Translations under genes and position numbers: made by a program
The notes under the pieces: generated by a model
What the model was told of the DNA's origin: nothing
Seen by the model: the letters and a program-made list of their open reading frames with translations, nothing else
Database searches by the model: none
Assembly: GCA_039654915.1 (NCBI GenBank)
Contig: CM077597.1
Span: forward strand, 43,312,001 to 43,376,000
DNA length: 64,000 nt
From: Aquilaria yunnanensis
Taxonomy: Eukaryota; Streptophyta; Magnoliopsida; Malvales; Thymelaeaceae
Direction of reading: 5' to 3'
Shown here: positions 47,150-58,970 of the stretch, in pieces
How positions within the stretch are numbered: the first letter of the stretch is position 1
How the letters are laid out: each line of letters begins with the position of its first letter

Positions 47150-49923
47150 GAAAAGGAACTTTCATAACTAGTTTGAAATGGAATGGAAACATGCACAAAA
47201 AGTTTGGAGTAGAAACATTCATAACTAGTTTGGAATAGAACACTAACAACTTCTTTAGAATGGAAAGGAAATATCCACATCCAGTTTAGAATAGAAACAT
47301 TTACAACCTCGTTAGAATGAAATGGAAACATTCTCAACTTGTTTGGAATTGAAACATTAACAAGTAGCTTACATCAAAGTGGAAACATTCACAACAACTT
47401 TGGAATAGAAACATTTACAACTTATTTGGAATAGAAACACTCACAACTTGTTCGGAATAAAAATACTCACAACTTCTTCAGAACAGAATGGAAACAATCA
47501 CAACTAGTTTCAAATAGAAACTTTTGCTATTGATATAGAATGAAATCGTGACTTTCACAACTAGTTTGGAATAGAAATATTCACAACCTGTTTACAATGG
47601 TATAGAACTTTTCAAAACTAGTTCGGACTAGAAATGTTCACAACTTCTTTAGAATGGAATAAAAACATACATGACTAGATTAGAGTTAAAACATTCATAA
47701 CTAGTTCAAAATAGAAACATTCACAACATGTTTAGAACGTAATGAGAACATTCACAACTAGTTAGGGATAGAAACATGCACAACTTGTTTGGAATGGAAT
47801 AGAAATATTCACAATTCAAACACAGCTTAGTATAGAATGGAAACATTCACAACTAGTTTGGACTAGTTTAGAACCTATTTAGAATGGAGCGGAAACACTC
47901 ACAACTAGTTTTCAATGGATTGGAATCATTCACAACTACTTTAGGATAAAAATATCCACAAATAGTTTTGAATGAAATGGAAAAAATCACAACTAAGTTA
48001 GAATATAAACATTGAGAACTTGTTTAGAATATAATGGAAACATTCCCACCTAGTTTCGTATCAAAACATTCATAACATGTTTAGGATAGAATGGAGACAT
48101 TCACAACTAGTTTAGAATAGAAACATTCACAACTTTGTTTAGAGTGGAATGGTAACTTTCACATCTAGTTTGGAATAGAAATATTCACAACAAGTTTAGA
48201 ATAGAAACATTCACGACCTGTTTAGAATACAAACATTCAGAACCTATTTAGAAAGGAATGGAAACATTTACAACTAGTTTCGAATAGAAAGATTGACAAC
48301 TTGCTTAGAATGGAATGGAGACACTCACAACTAGTTTAGAATAGAAACATTCACAACATTTTTAGAATAGAAACATTCCCTACTTGTTTAGGATGGAATA
48401 GAAACATTCACAACTTGTTTGGAATAGAAACATGAAAACTAGTTTGGAGTAGAAACGTTCACTGCTTGTTTAGATTGAAGTCGGTACAATCATAATTAGT
48501 TTGGAAGAGAAATATTCACCACTTGTTTGGAATAGAAATATTCATAACTTGTTTAGAGTGGAAAGGAAAGATTAACAACTAGTTTGGAATAAAAATATTC
48601 ACAACTAGTTTAGAGTAGAAACATTCACAAATTTTTTTTGAATGGAAACATTCACAACTTGCTTAAATTGAAATGGAAATAATCCAAACTAGTATGGATT
48701 AGAAACATTCACAACTTGTTTAAAATGGAATGGAAACATTTAAAACTAATTTTGAATGGAAATATTCAGAACTTGTTTTGAATATAAACATGCACAAATT
48801 GCTTAGAATTCAGTGAAACTATTCTTAACTAGTTTGGAAAAGAAACATTCACAACTTGTCTGGAATAGAAACACTCACAACTTTTTTGGAATAGAAATAT
48901 TCACAACTTCTTTAGAAATGGAATGGAAATAATCACAACTAGTTCGGAGTAAAAACATTCGCTATTGATATAGAATGCAATGAAGCCTTTTACAACTAGT
49001 TTAGAGTAGAAATATTCACAACTTGTTTAGAATGGTATAGAAATTTTCATAACTAGTTCAGAGCAGAAACGTTCACAACTTGTTTAGAATGGAATAAAAA
49101 ATACATGACTAGTTGGAATTGAAACAATCATAACTACTTCAAAATAGAAACATTCACAACATGTTTAGAATGCAATGAGAACCTTCACAACTAGTTAGGG
49201 TTACAAACATTTACAACTTGTTTGGCATGGAATGGAAACATTCACAACTAGTTTGGAATAGAAACATTCAAACCTAGTTTAGTATGGAATGGAAACATTC
49301 ACAACTAGTTTGGACTAGAAACATTTAGAACTTGTTTAGAATGGAATGGAAACACTCACAACTTATTTTGAATGTATTAGAATCATTCATAACTAGTTTG
49401 GGATAGAAATATCCACAAATAGTTTTGAATGAAATGGAAACAATCACAACTAGTTTAGAATATAAACATTGAGAACTTGTTTAGAATGTAATGGAAACAT
49501 TCCCACCTAGTTTCGTATCAAAACATTCGTAATGTGTTTAGGATGGAATGGAGACATTCACAACTAGTTTGGAATGGAAACGTTCATAACTTGTTTAGAG
49601 TGGAATGGTAACTTTTACATCTAGTTTGGAATAGAAATATTCACAACTAGTTTAGAATAGAAACATTCACAACTTGTCTAGAATACCAACATTTACATCT
49701 TATTTAGAAAGGAATGGAAACATTCAAAACTAGTTTCGAATAGAAACATTGACAACTTGCATAGAATGGAATGGAGACACTCACAACTTGTTTAGAATAG
49801 AAACATTCCCTACTTGTTTAGAATGGAATAGAAACATTTACAACTAGTTTGGAATAGAAACATCCACAACTAGTTTGGAATAGAAATGTTCACTACTTGT
49901 TTAGATTGAAGTCGATACAATCA
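47150..49923 (+). repeat. Satellite array, last block with 1.43-kb higher-order repeat
   Basis: Forward orientation resumes. Variant markers recur in the same order with a spacing near 1435 bp: GCTATTGATATAGAATG at 47526 and 48961, GTTAGGG at 47760 and 49194, CCACCTAGTTTCGTATCAAA near 48045 and 49503, TTTAGATTGAAGTCG near 48470 and 49900. A third copy of this unit is at 43681-44897. The second unit here is cut by the LTR that begins at 49924. Confidence 0.88.
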
Positions 49924-51414
49924 TGATGAATACTCATAAGTGTATTGCTATTAAGGATTTAAATCATCATTATACACTTTGAGTATAATTAATTTTTATA
50001 TTCTGAGCATTTTTTCACTGGGTTACTATTCACACATTCTTACTATTCATATACATTTTACTATTCATAGTTACTATTCACTAACATGTTATTCATACAT
50101 GTATTTCACTGTTCATATGCATTTTACTGTGCATATGTGGTTACTGTTCGTTAATATTAAAATATATATATTAAATAATTGTTTTTTTTATGTAGGTAAA
50201 ATCATCACTTGGCGTCCCTTCACGAGAAAAATCGTATCTGGAGATGTAGGCATCAGAACTGAGTGATTCTAAATTCATCTGAAAGCCAACACATAGATCT
50301 TCAACTTTGCTTCATTATACAAGCTAGTTTGATCATTTTCTTTGCCAAAATCTGATTATAGATGAGACCATTTGTTCTTTCATGTGCTGAAGAGCAGTTT
50401 CGGTAGAAAAATCATAACTTGAGCTATAGATGTCCAATTTGAATGAACAAGCTATTGATTCGAAACTAAAGAAGGGATCTACAAGTTTTGTCATTTGAGG
50501 AAGAGCTGATTTGATGTCTACAATAGTAAAAAAATTAAAAGAAGTTGCAGCCTACAATTTACAATTTTACTATTTCACACACCCCAAAACTTCTATAAAT
50601 AGGCACCTTGCGGGGGAGGACGAATTCATGCCATTTATTAGGCCTCCTTTATGTTTCTGTATCAAAGTTAGCTTTTCTCCTTTGTTCTTGTTCTACTTTT
50701 CAACACCAAAGCTCTATCCAAGTGTTTTCTTCTTGTTCTTCTTCTTGTTCTACCTTTGATCTTTCAATTCATGTTCAATTCCTCTTTTTATATGTTGTTT
50801 ACTTTTATCATGGCTAACTAATCTTTCTTTTGCTCAGGTGAAAGGGTGAAGCTTTTGGTATAAAGGTTATGATTGATTTGAATGGATCACAACATTAACG
50901 GTATTTTCTTCCTTAATCGATTTAACTTCCCTCAATGTTAAGTGGGAATATTGATTCATCATAGTCAATCATTGGCACAAAAGCTACTCGATTCTCTCTA
51001 TAGAACATGGCCCTGCCAGCTGTATTGAAATCTTGAGTTATTGTAGACAAAGGTTGGCATGATGGATACTTAAACCTATTAGCAAGCGTTGGTGTTTTAA
51101 GATCAATGAAAGTTAATACTAACTAAATTCCCCAATTCGGACCACCTTTATGTGTGGATCTCAATTGAGTGGTAAGATGGGCTAAAATTAATCATAACTG
51201 ATATACTAAAAGTGGATCCTTTAACCTTAGCTATTTATTTGAATTTGAATTTTTTAATCAACACCTGTTCACACCTTGCACCAAGATCTTTCCTTATTAA
51301 CAAATTTGTAATTTTTATTTCTTAATTCACTTCCCTGTGGTTTGACACTTGGACTCTCGAGATTTTATTACTTCCGACAGCCTACACTTGGGTTACAACT
51401 GCTAAAGTGTAGCA
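49924..51414 (+). mobile_element. 5' LTR of the Athila-type element
   Basis: It probably starts TGATGAATACTCATAAG at the satellite junction and ends AAAGTGTAGCA. The limits rest on the TG...CA ends, the satellite boundary and the primer site that follows, since the second LTR is absent. TATAAATA at 50594-50601 is a likely promoter core, and AAAATCATAACTTGAGC near 50408 is a motif seen in many plant gypsy LTRs. Small ORFs inside are not supported. Confidence 0.72.
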
Positions 51415-51420
51415 AGTTTT

Positions 51421-51438
51421 TTGCGCCGTTGCCGAGGA
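51421..51438 (+). other. Primer-binding site of the Athila-type element
   Basis: TTGCGCCGTTGCCGAGGA closely resembles the TGGCGCCGTTGCCGGGGA site, complementary to plant tRNA-Asp, that is typical of Athila elements, with about two changes. Confidence 0.75.
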
Positions 51439-51651
51439 AGTAAAATTAGGGTACAAGTTCAATTTTTTTCTTTTTGTTCTTTTTATTTTGTTTCATTTTT
51501 TTTTGTTCATCATATGGAAGGCTGAGCCTCCTACCTCTTAATTTTGTTAATTCTAATTTTCTTTATTTATTTATTTATTTTGAATAGAATGCTGAGCCTC
51601 CTACCTAACTTGTTATTGATATTTGTTTTTCTTGTTGTTATTTGCTAATGC

Positions 51652-53189
51652 ATGAAAGCTTGGTCACGTACATCAAGTGGTAGACTGGTAGGAGAATCTT
51701 CATCTTCTTCAAATATGGCTGAACACATTAATAAACAAGAAGATAATAATTCTTTTCATAATGACCAAGATAGGCCCAGGAAACTTAGAGAAGACATGAA
51801 CCCCATAAGAAATAGCACACCATCATGTCTAATTTTTCCTGCTGATGCATGTAACTTCAATTTTAAGCTAGGTATTATTCAACTTTTACTAACTTTTCAT
51901 GGCTTTGGTTCCGAAACTCATTACTTGCATATGAGAGAATTTGAGGAAGTTTTTCATACATATAACAACCTAAACTATAGCATGAACACTATCAGGCTTA
52001 AGCTTTTTCCCTTTTCTTTAAAAGATAAAGCTAAAACTTGGCTACAGTATCTTAGGTCAAGCTCTGTTAATTCATGGGATGAATTGCAACAACAATTTTT
52101 GAAAAAATTCTTTCTTGCCCACAGAACAAATTATTTCAAAAGGCAAATCACCACTTTCACACAAAAACTAGTAGAAACTTTTTACCAATGTTGGGATAGA
52201 TACATGGATTTACTTAACACATGCCCACACTATGGTTTTGAAACTTGGAGATTAGTCTCGCATTTTTATGAAGGTTTGACACCTAGGGAAGATAAATGGT
52301 AAAAATGATGTGCAATGGAACATTTGAGGATAAAGATCTTGATGGGGCAATGAATTATCTAGACATGTTAGCAGAAAATGCACAGAATTGGGACACCGCT
52401 GGTACTTATGAGGCCCCAGGTAAGACTTAATCACTTGCATCTAGTGGAGGCATATACCATATTAAGGAAGATAATGACCTTCAAACAAAATTCACATCTC
52501 TAGCTAGAAAGGTTGAAGCTTTAGAAATGAAGAAAATTGGTCAATTAAAATATGCTGAAGAAATTGTTTGTCACATTTGTGAGACCAATGACTATTCCAA
52601 TAGCAATTGCCCAACCTTGCCCTCTTTCAAAGAATGTCTCTACGAACAAGTCAATGCGTTGAACAACTTCAAGAAGCCAACCCAAAATCCATACTCACAA
52701 ACTTACAATAGTGGTTGGAGGAATCATCCACATTTCAGTTGGAGAAATGATAATTATGCTCAATTGTCACAACCACCTTTGCACAGCCAACAAAATTTTC
52801 AACAATCTCAAGGATATGCACCATATGTTCCTCCTTTTAGGAAAAATCTTGAAGATACATTGCATTCATTCATTGAGAAGCAAGAGTCCATCAATGTTCA
52901 AACAAGTCAAACCATGATTGATTTGAAAGATACTCTTGCAAAATTTACATCTGCACTCAACATTCAGGAGAAAGGAAAATTTCCTTCTCAACCACAAGAA
53001 AATACCAAAGGTCAAATCATGGATCAAGTGAAATCAATCATTATACTCCGCAATTGTAAGGTTGTTGGAAAATCCATTCTTGATCATTGTGAAGGACACG
53101 ATGAGTCAACTTCTAAGAGTAAAGAAGGGGTTGAACCTTTACCAAGTGAAGAACAAATTGAATCTCTACCGGCACCTCAATTTCCTTAG
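51652..53189 (+). pseudogene. Athila-type gag, broken
   Basis: The first frame (51652-52302) has a Ser-rich N-terminus and the gag core: LKLFPFSLKDKAKTWLQYL, WDELQQQFLKKFF, CWDRYMDLLNTCPHYG and VSHFYEGL. A 1-bp frameshift near 52300 shifts the frame; the second frame, from MMCNGTFEDKDL at 52305, has a TAA near 52430, a zinc-binding-like CHICETNDYSNSNC, and ends at TAG 53187-53189. It would have formed the capsid. Similarity to Athila gag is judged from these motifs. Confidence 0.85.
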
Positions 53190-56100
53190 GCGTTAACTAT
53201 TCCTAAGAAGGTGAATCAAAATCCAAAAAGTTTGGATATTTTCAAGTAGGTAACGATTAATATCCCTTTGTTGGATGCGATCAAACAAGTACTTTCTTAT
53301 GCCAAATTTTTCAGGATTTGTGCACTGTTAAAAGAAAACTGAATGTGAAAAAGAAAGCCTTCTTGGCCGAACAGGTAAGTTCCGTTATTCAAAATAACAA
53401 TACTTTGAAATACAAAGATCCTGGTTGTCCAACAATCTCATGTTTTATTGGAGAACATAAAACTGAGCAAGCATTACTTGATCTTGGGGCTACTGTAAAC
53501 TTACTTCCATATTCAGTTTACCAAAAACTAAATTTGGGTGACTTAAACCCAACCGAGGTAACTCTTTTTCTTGTTGACAGATCAGTGAAAGTGCCTAGAG
53601 GAGTCATGGAAGATGTGTTAGTCCAAGTTGATAAATTTATATATCTTGTGGATTTTATTATTTTGGACACACCACTAGTGGAAATTAAGAATTCAATACC
53701 TGTTATTTTGGGATGTCTATTTTTAGCAACTTCTAACACTTTGATTAATTGTAGGAATGGACTGATGAATTTGTTATTTGAAAATATGACATTGGAGCTA
53801 AATATTTTCAATTTGCTTAAGCAACCTCCTGAAAAAGAAGATGAAAGTGAAGTTGTCTGTATCATTGGTGCAATTGTAGAAAACTATATCTAAGAAGGGA
53901 GTATTTCTGATTCTCTTGAAAAGTGTTTAGTTAATTCATTTGAATCAGGCATGCAAATGGATTAGGATACTTCTAACATATGTGCATTACTTGATTCTTC
54001 ATAGGTGGAAGGAAACACACATTGGAAACCAAAAATTGAGGAGTTGGAAAAACCTGGAGTTGAAAAGCAAGACGAAATACCCACACCAGAGTTGAAGCCA
54101 TTTCCCAAAGAACTGAAGTATGCATTTCTTGGGGAAAATTCTTCTTATCCGGTGGTAATTTCTTCTACGCTCACATTTGAGCAAGAAGGTAAGTTAATTG
54201 AGTTACTTAAGAGGCATAACAGTGCAATTGGATGGACATTAAAGGACATAAAAGGCATTAATCCTTTAATTTGTTCACTTAAAATAAATTTACAGGATAA
54301 TGCTAAATCTTGTTAACAACCTCAGAGAAGACTCAATCCACACATGAAAGAGGTAGTAAGATCTGAAGTTCTCAAATTACTTGATGTGGGAATTATTTAC
54401 CCTATCTCTAACAGCAAATGGGTTAGTCCAACCCAAATGGTTCCAAAGAAGTCTGGCATCACAGTGGTGATAAATGAAAAAGGTGAGTCTTTACCAACTC
54501 GAATAACATCTAGTTGGAGAACGTGTATTGATTATAGGAAATTAAATCTTGCCACCAAAAAAGATAATTTTCCATTACCTTTCTTGGACCAAATTTTAGG
54601 AAGACTAGTGAGACATCCATTTTATTTCTTTCTTGATGGCTACTCAGGTTATTATCAAATTCCAGTAGCTCATGAGGACCAACAAAAGACCATATTCACA
54701 TGTCCTTTTGGAACCTTTGCATTTAGATGCTTGCCTTTTGGACTTTGCAATGCCCCAACAACATTTCAAAGATGTATGCTGAGTATTTTTAGTGACATGA
54801 TTGAAAAATATCTTGAAGTTTTCATGGATGGTTTAACCGTTTATGGAAATTCTTTTGATAATTGTTTTGAAAACATGGAAAAGGTTTTTAAAAGATGTGA
54901 AGAAAAATGTTTGGTACTAAATTGGGAAAAATGTCATTACATGGTCAACTCTGGAATTGTTTTGGGTCATGTTGTATCTTCCAAATGAATCGAAGTCGAT
55001 AAAGCAAAAGTGGAACTCATTGCTCAGTTACCTTCACCCTAAACTGTTAAAGAAATTCACTTATTTTTGGGACATGCAGGCTTTTATCAAAAGTTCATTA
55101 AAGGATTTAGTAAAATATCTAGAGCTCTTTGCAACCTCCTTGTGAAAGATGTTTCATTTGAATGGACTCAAGAATGCCAAAATTATTTTGATAAGTTAAT
55201 CGGCCTTCTAACATGTTCCCCAATTATGCAACCCCCAGACTAGTCCTGGCCTTTTGAGGTAATGTGTGATGCTCATGATTATGCCATTGTTGCTATTTTA
55301 GGACAAATAAAGGAAGGTAAGCCATATGTAATATATTATGCAAGTAAAACTTTGAACAGTGCACAAATGAACTACACTACAATTGAGGAAGAACTACTTA
55401 TACTAATATTTGCATTGGATAAATTTTGTTCATATCTAATTGGTTCAAAAACCATTGTTTACACCAACCATTCTGCTATCAAGTACCTAATGTCAAAGCA
55501 AGATGCTAAACCAACGTTGATCCGCTGGATCTTATTACTTCAAGAATTCAACATTGTGATCAAGGATAAGAAGGGCAACAAAAATGTTGTCGCTGACCAT
55601 TTGTGAAGGCTGAGAACGGATTCAACAATTGAGGCTGTGCACCCATAAATGATTGTTTTCCTGATGAATTTTTATTCTCTGTCACTACAGTGCCTTGGTT
55701 TGCTAATATTGTCAATTTTTTGGTGACAGGAGGGATGCCAGCTCAATGGAGTGCTCAAGATAAGAAGAAACTTTTGCATGAGTTGAAAACTTTTACTAGG
55801 ATGATCCTTATCTTTTCAAATATTGTCCTGATCAGATATTCAGGAGATGCAAATCCAAAAATGAGGTAAAAAGTGTCATTGAATTTTGTCATTCAGAAGC
55901 ATGTGGAGGGCATTTTTCATCAAAGAAAACAGCTACAAAGATTTTGCAGTTTGGATTTTAATGGCCCTCTTTGTTCAAAGACGCACATGTATTTTGCAAA
56001 GCCTATGAAAATTTTTAGAAATTAGGATCAATTTCAAAAAGAAACATGATGCCTTTGACTCCTATCCTTGTGATTGAAATTTTTGACTGTTGGGGAATAG

Positions 56101-56985
56101 ATTTCCTGGGACCATTCATTTAGCTTTGTGTGCATTTTAGCTGCAATAGATTGTGTTTCAAAATGGGTAGAGGCAATTCCTTGTCGAAATAATGATCATA
56201 AAACTGTAATTAAATTTTTGAAGGAAAATATTTTGGGTCAATTTGGGATTCCTCGGGTCATAATAAGTGATGGGGGAACACATTTTTGTAACAGACCATT
56301 TGAATCCTTGTTGAAGAAGTATGGTATCACACATAAAGTTGCCACCCCTTATCACACAAAAGCAAGTGGACAAGTAGGATTAGTAAATAGGGAGATAAAA
56401 TAAATCCTTGAAAAAACAGTCAACCCAAATCAAAAGGATTGGTCTTTGAAACTAACCGATGCACTTTGAGCTTATCGCACTACTTTTAAAACATCACTTG
56501 GCATGTCTCCTTATAGGTTAGTTTAAGGAAAACCTTGTCATTTGCTTGTCGAACTTGAACATAAAGCTTATTGGGATATTAAAGCTTTCAATTGAAATCT
56601 TCATGGTGTTGTTGTTTTGTGCAGGTTGCAACTAAATGAGCTTGAAGAGTTGAGAAATGATGCATATGAGAATTCAAAAACATATAAAGCTAGAACCAAA
56701 GCTTTTCATGACAAAACAATTGTAAGAAAAACACTTGAGTTTGGTCAAAAGGTTTTGCTTTATAATTCTCGACTTCATATATTTCCTGGAAAACATAGAT
56801 CTAGATGGAGTGGACCTTTTATTGTGAAACATGTTTATCCTTATGGGGCTACTAACATTGAAAATCCTAAAAATGGTAATGTGTTTAAATTAAATGGACA
56901 AAGAGTTAAATCATTTTTGGAGAATCATGATTTTCAGGACGAAGTTGTTCATTTCAGTGACCCTCACAAAGATCATGGTAAGTAA
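53190..56985 (+). pseudogene. Athila-type pol, broken, catalytic residues lost
   Basis: After a frameshift near 53310 one frame holds protease (ALLDLGATVNLLPYSVY), linker and reverse transcriptase, with several stops (53891, 54002, 54314, 54986). The RT active site reads VFMDG, with GGT at 54830-54832 in place of the second Asp. RNase H ([23 protein letters not shown]) follows to the TGA at 55604. Integrase starts near 55890 (SEACGGHFSSKKT) with stops and a frameshift. Its core (56128-56403) keeps IISDGGTHF, but the catalytic Glu is Gly (GGA at 56377). A C-terminal segment at 56617-56985 ([17 protein letters not shown]) is the usual end of gypsy integrase. Confidence 0.88.
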
Positions 56986-57541
56986 AGGTAAATATATTTT
57001 CTCTTTTTAGATAGTTTTCTTTTTAAGTTTCATTTTTTTTATTTTTTTCTTACTTTGCTTTTTGTCTTTTCCTAGTTAAGCGGCGGATACGGTACTCCGT
57101 GGCTATTAAGTCAGTTATTTTAGTTTCCCATAATAACTAATTTCTTTCTATCTCCCTTCTTTCAATTTCTTCAAAAAAAAAAGAAAAAGATGGATTCTAC
57201 TCTTTATACTTTATGGAAATAGTTTCCTTCTCTCCCAATGAATGTTCTTAAAAGGATTTACCAAGCTAGATGTGAACAATTAAGAGTTTTGATGCACAAA
57301 GGCATTCTTGAAGATGTACGTTGGTTAATTGAAGCTAAGGTTCATTTGGCTGGTGAAATCCTAGATGCATTTGTCTCTTACATGCCTGGCTTAGGCAAAA
57401 GCTCTTATGCCAAAAAGCGAAGAGTGAAAAGGTTACGAGTCTATCACAAATGTGGTTGATGGACTTGTGATACTAGATGTCGTTCTTTAGGAATGGTGTC
57501 CGATAATTGAAAAGATAAAATACAATTCATTAAGAATGGCT
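56986..57541 (+). other. Region after Athila-type pol with a 73-codon ORF
   Basis: T-rich spacer, AAGCGGCGGATACGG near 57077, an A-run near 57173, and an ORF at 57238-57459 (MNVLKRIYQARCEQLRVLM...) that I do not recognise. Athila elements often carry extra coding sequence between pol and the 3' LTR, so this ORF may be a remnant of such a gene. Its open frame could also be chance. The region is cut by the inverted copia at 57542. Confidence 0.45.
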
Positions 57542-58955
57542 TGTTGGGTTTTGGGAGCCAAACAGCGCAGTGGAATTTAACCGAAACCCTCCAGGATCCA
57601 AGTGAAACGGGGTAAACCGGGTGTTCAAAAATTTTCATACCTAATTTTCGGTTGAGATCTCTCACTCAACTGTAGAGTTGAATCACAAAACCTGAACAGT
57701 TGACGTGTTCAAGCTCTCTATGGTATCCACACGAGCCTATCGGGATCACCACGCTTCCACCACATCCTGGCAGATGCGTTTCTCTTGCCCTCGCAGTGCT
57801 AGCTTGTGTCCTCCAAGGAATTGCAAGAGAAGTGCGGCTGTCCTTTTGGAACGCTGGGGCAAGGAGACCTGCGAATTTCTCACTAGAAGTTGTATTTATT
57901 GTGAGACTCAACTTCGAGGCCTAATGGGTTTCAAAGCCTTAATCAAATTAGGATTTAATTTCGGGCTTAACAATGGCTCAACTCTTGGGCCCATTATTAA
58001 TACAAAATTAAAGTGAAACCATAACCCAAATAATTAGCCCATGCACTCTAATGATCCAAATAGCTCTATGTGTGCGACCTAATAAGCTCTTATCACGTTG
58101 GCAATGATCATAAATCACATTTATGATCATAAGCAATGAGCGGTGTCTAGCAACACATCATTGCTACCCAAGTGACAAGATTGTCGATGATTCGACTAAA
58201 CCTTTATGATCATCACCGATATATGCCATTGTCCCTTTGTCCAAGATATCAAGACTAAGCAGGAGACATGGAATGTGTCACTCTCGTATAGCCCAATCTT
58301 TGGTTTCTTGATTACCAAGTAGACTAACTTAAACTGATGACATTGATATCGTATATCAACTCATCCGAGCATGGCCATGCATTTTCTAAGTCTCACTCTA
58401 TCAAGGGGCCCGAAGATATCACTCCCATTACATAGGAGGGACAAATCCCATCTTGATCATACAAATCCCTCCGCATGATATGTGACATACCCAATGACCT
58501 CCTTCAAGTCCACTCAGTTACGAGCAACAAAGGAAAGTATCAAAGTATGTGACTCACATGTAGGGAACCTTGATGATATTAGGTCGACGGACTACATATA
58601 CCATGATCACTATGAGAATCACTTATGACACTCATATAACGATCCATGTAGTGTTCTCATGCTGGGTCGGTCCAGTACACAAGTTCTCCAACTTGTACCC
58701 ATACGTAGACTACATATCTCATATTAGTCTCCACATAGGCTAGTCGTTATGTATTATTGCAACCCGTTCCACAATAATACTAGACCAGCGATGTTTAAGA
58801 ATATCATTATTCTAGGGTTACAATTATGTTTGTTAAGTTACGCAGAAACAAAACAACAAACATAATTGCTGGATTAATGCCTTAATAAAATATCATGACT
58901 CAATGTGCAAAAAAAACAATCATCTCATGATTGGCTTTTGGGCACAACACTAACA
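57542..58955 (-). mobile_element. 3' LTR of the minus-strand copia element
   Basis: 1414 bp; on the plus strand it runs from TGTTGGGTTTTGGGAGCC to GGGCACAACACTAACA. It keeps both termini. It contains the segment that is deleted in the fragment at 34053-35103. Confidence 0.93.
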
Positions 58956-58970
58956 GTCTCCCACTTGCAC
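58956..58970 (-). other. Polypurine tract of the minus-strand copia element
   Basis: On the minus strand GTGCAAGTGGGAGAC abuts the 3' LTR; only the last base differs from the forward copies. Confidence 0.8.

Larger units (their letters stand above)
49924..57541 (+). mobile_element. Athila-type Ty3/gypsy element, interrupted
   Basis: 5' LTR, primer site, gag, protease, reverse transcriptase, RNase H, integrase and a downstream stretch of about 550 bp, all forward. The order RT-RNase H-integrase and the gag sequence place it in Ty3/gypsy, and gag resembles the Athila lineage. It was inserted into the satellite. At 57542 an inverted copia element interrupts it; its 3' LTR is not in the window. 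Stops, two frameshifts and lost catalytic residues show that it is old. Confidence 0.88.

Noticed and set aside
36824..49500. Short ORFs in the satellite with recurring peptides such as NVSIPFQTSYECFYSK
   Set aside because: They are simple translations of the 26/31-bp repeats, occur on both strands and have no start, domain or conservation beyond the repeat.
35104..49923. Regular repeats resembling a CRISPR array
   Set aside because: There are no unique spacers: the whole monomer repeats, the region is in a plant genome, and no cas-like gene is near.
35104..49923. GGAATGGAA steps like human satellite II/III
   Set aside because: Only one or two GGAAT steps occur per monomer inside a different core, so relatedness is not supported.
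49979..50759. ORFs of 95 and 82 codons in the Athila-type LTR
   Set aside because: Low-complexity hydrophobic translations within the LTR, one overlapping the TATA region, without domain evidence.
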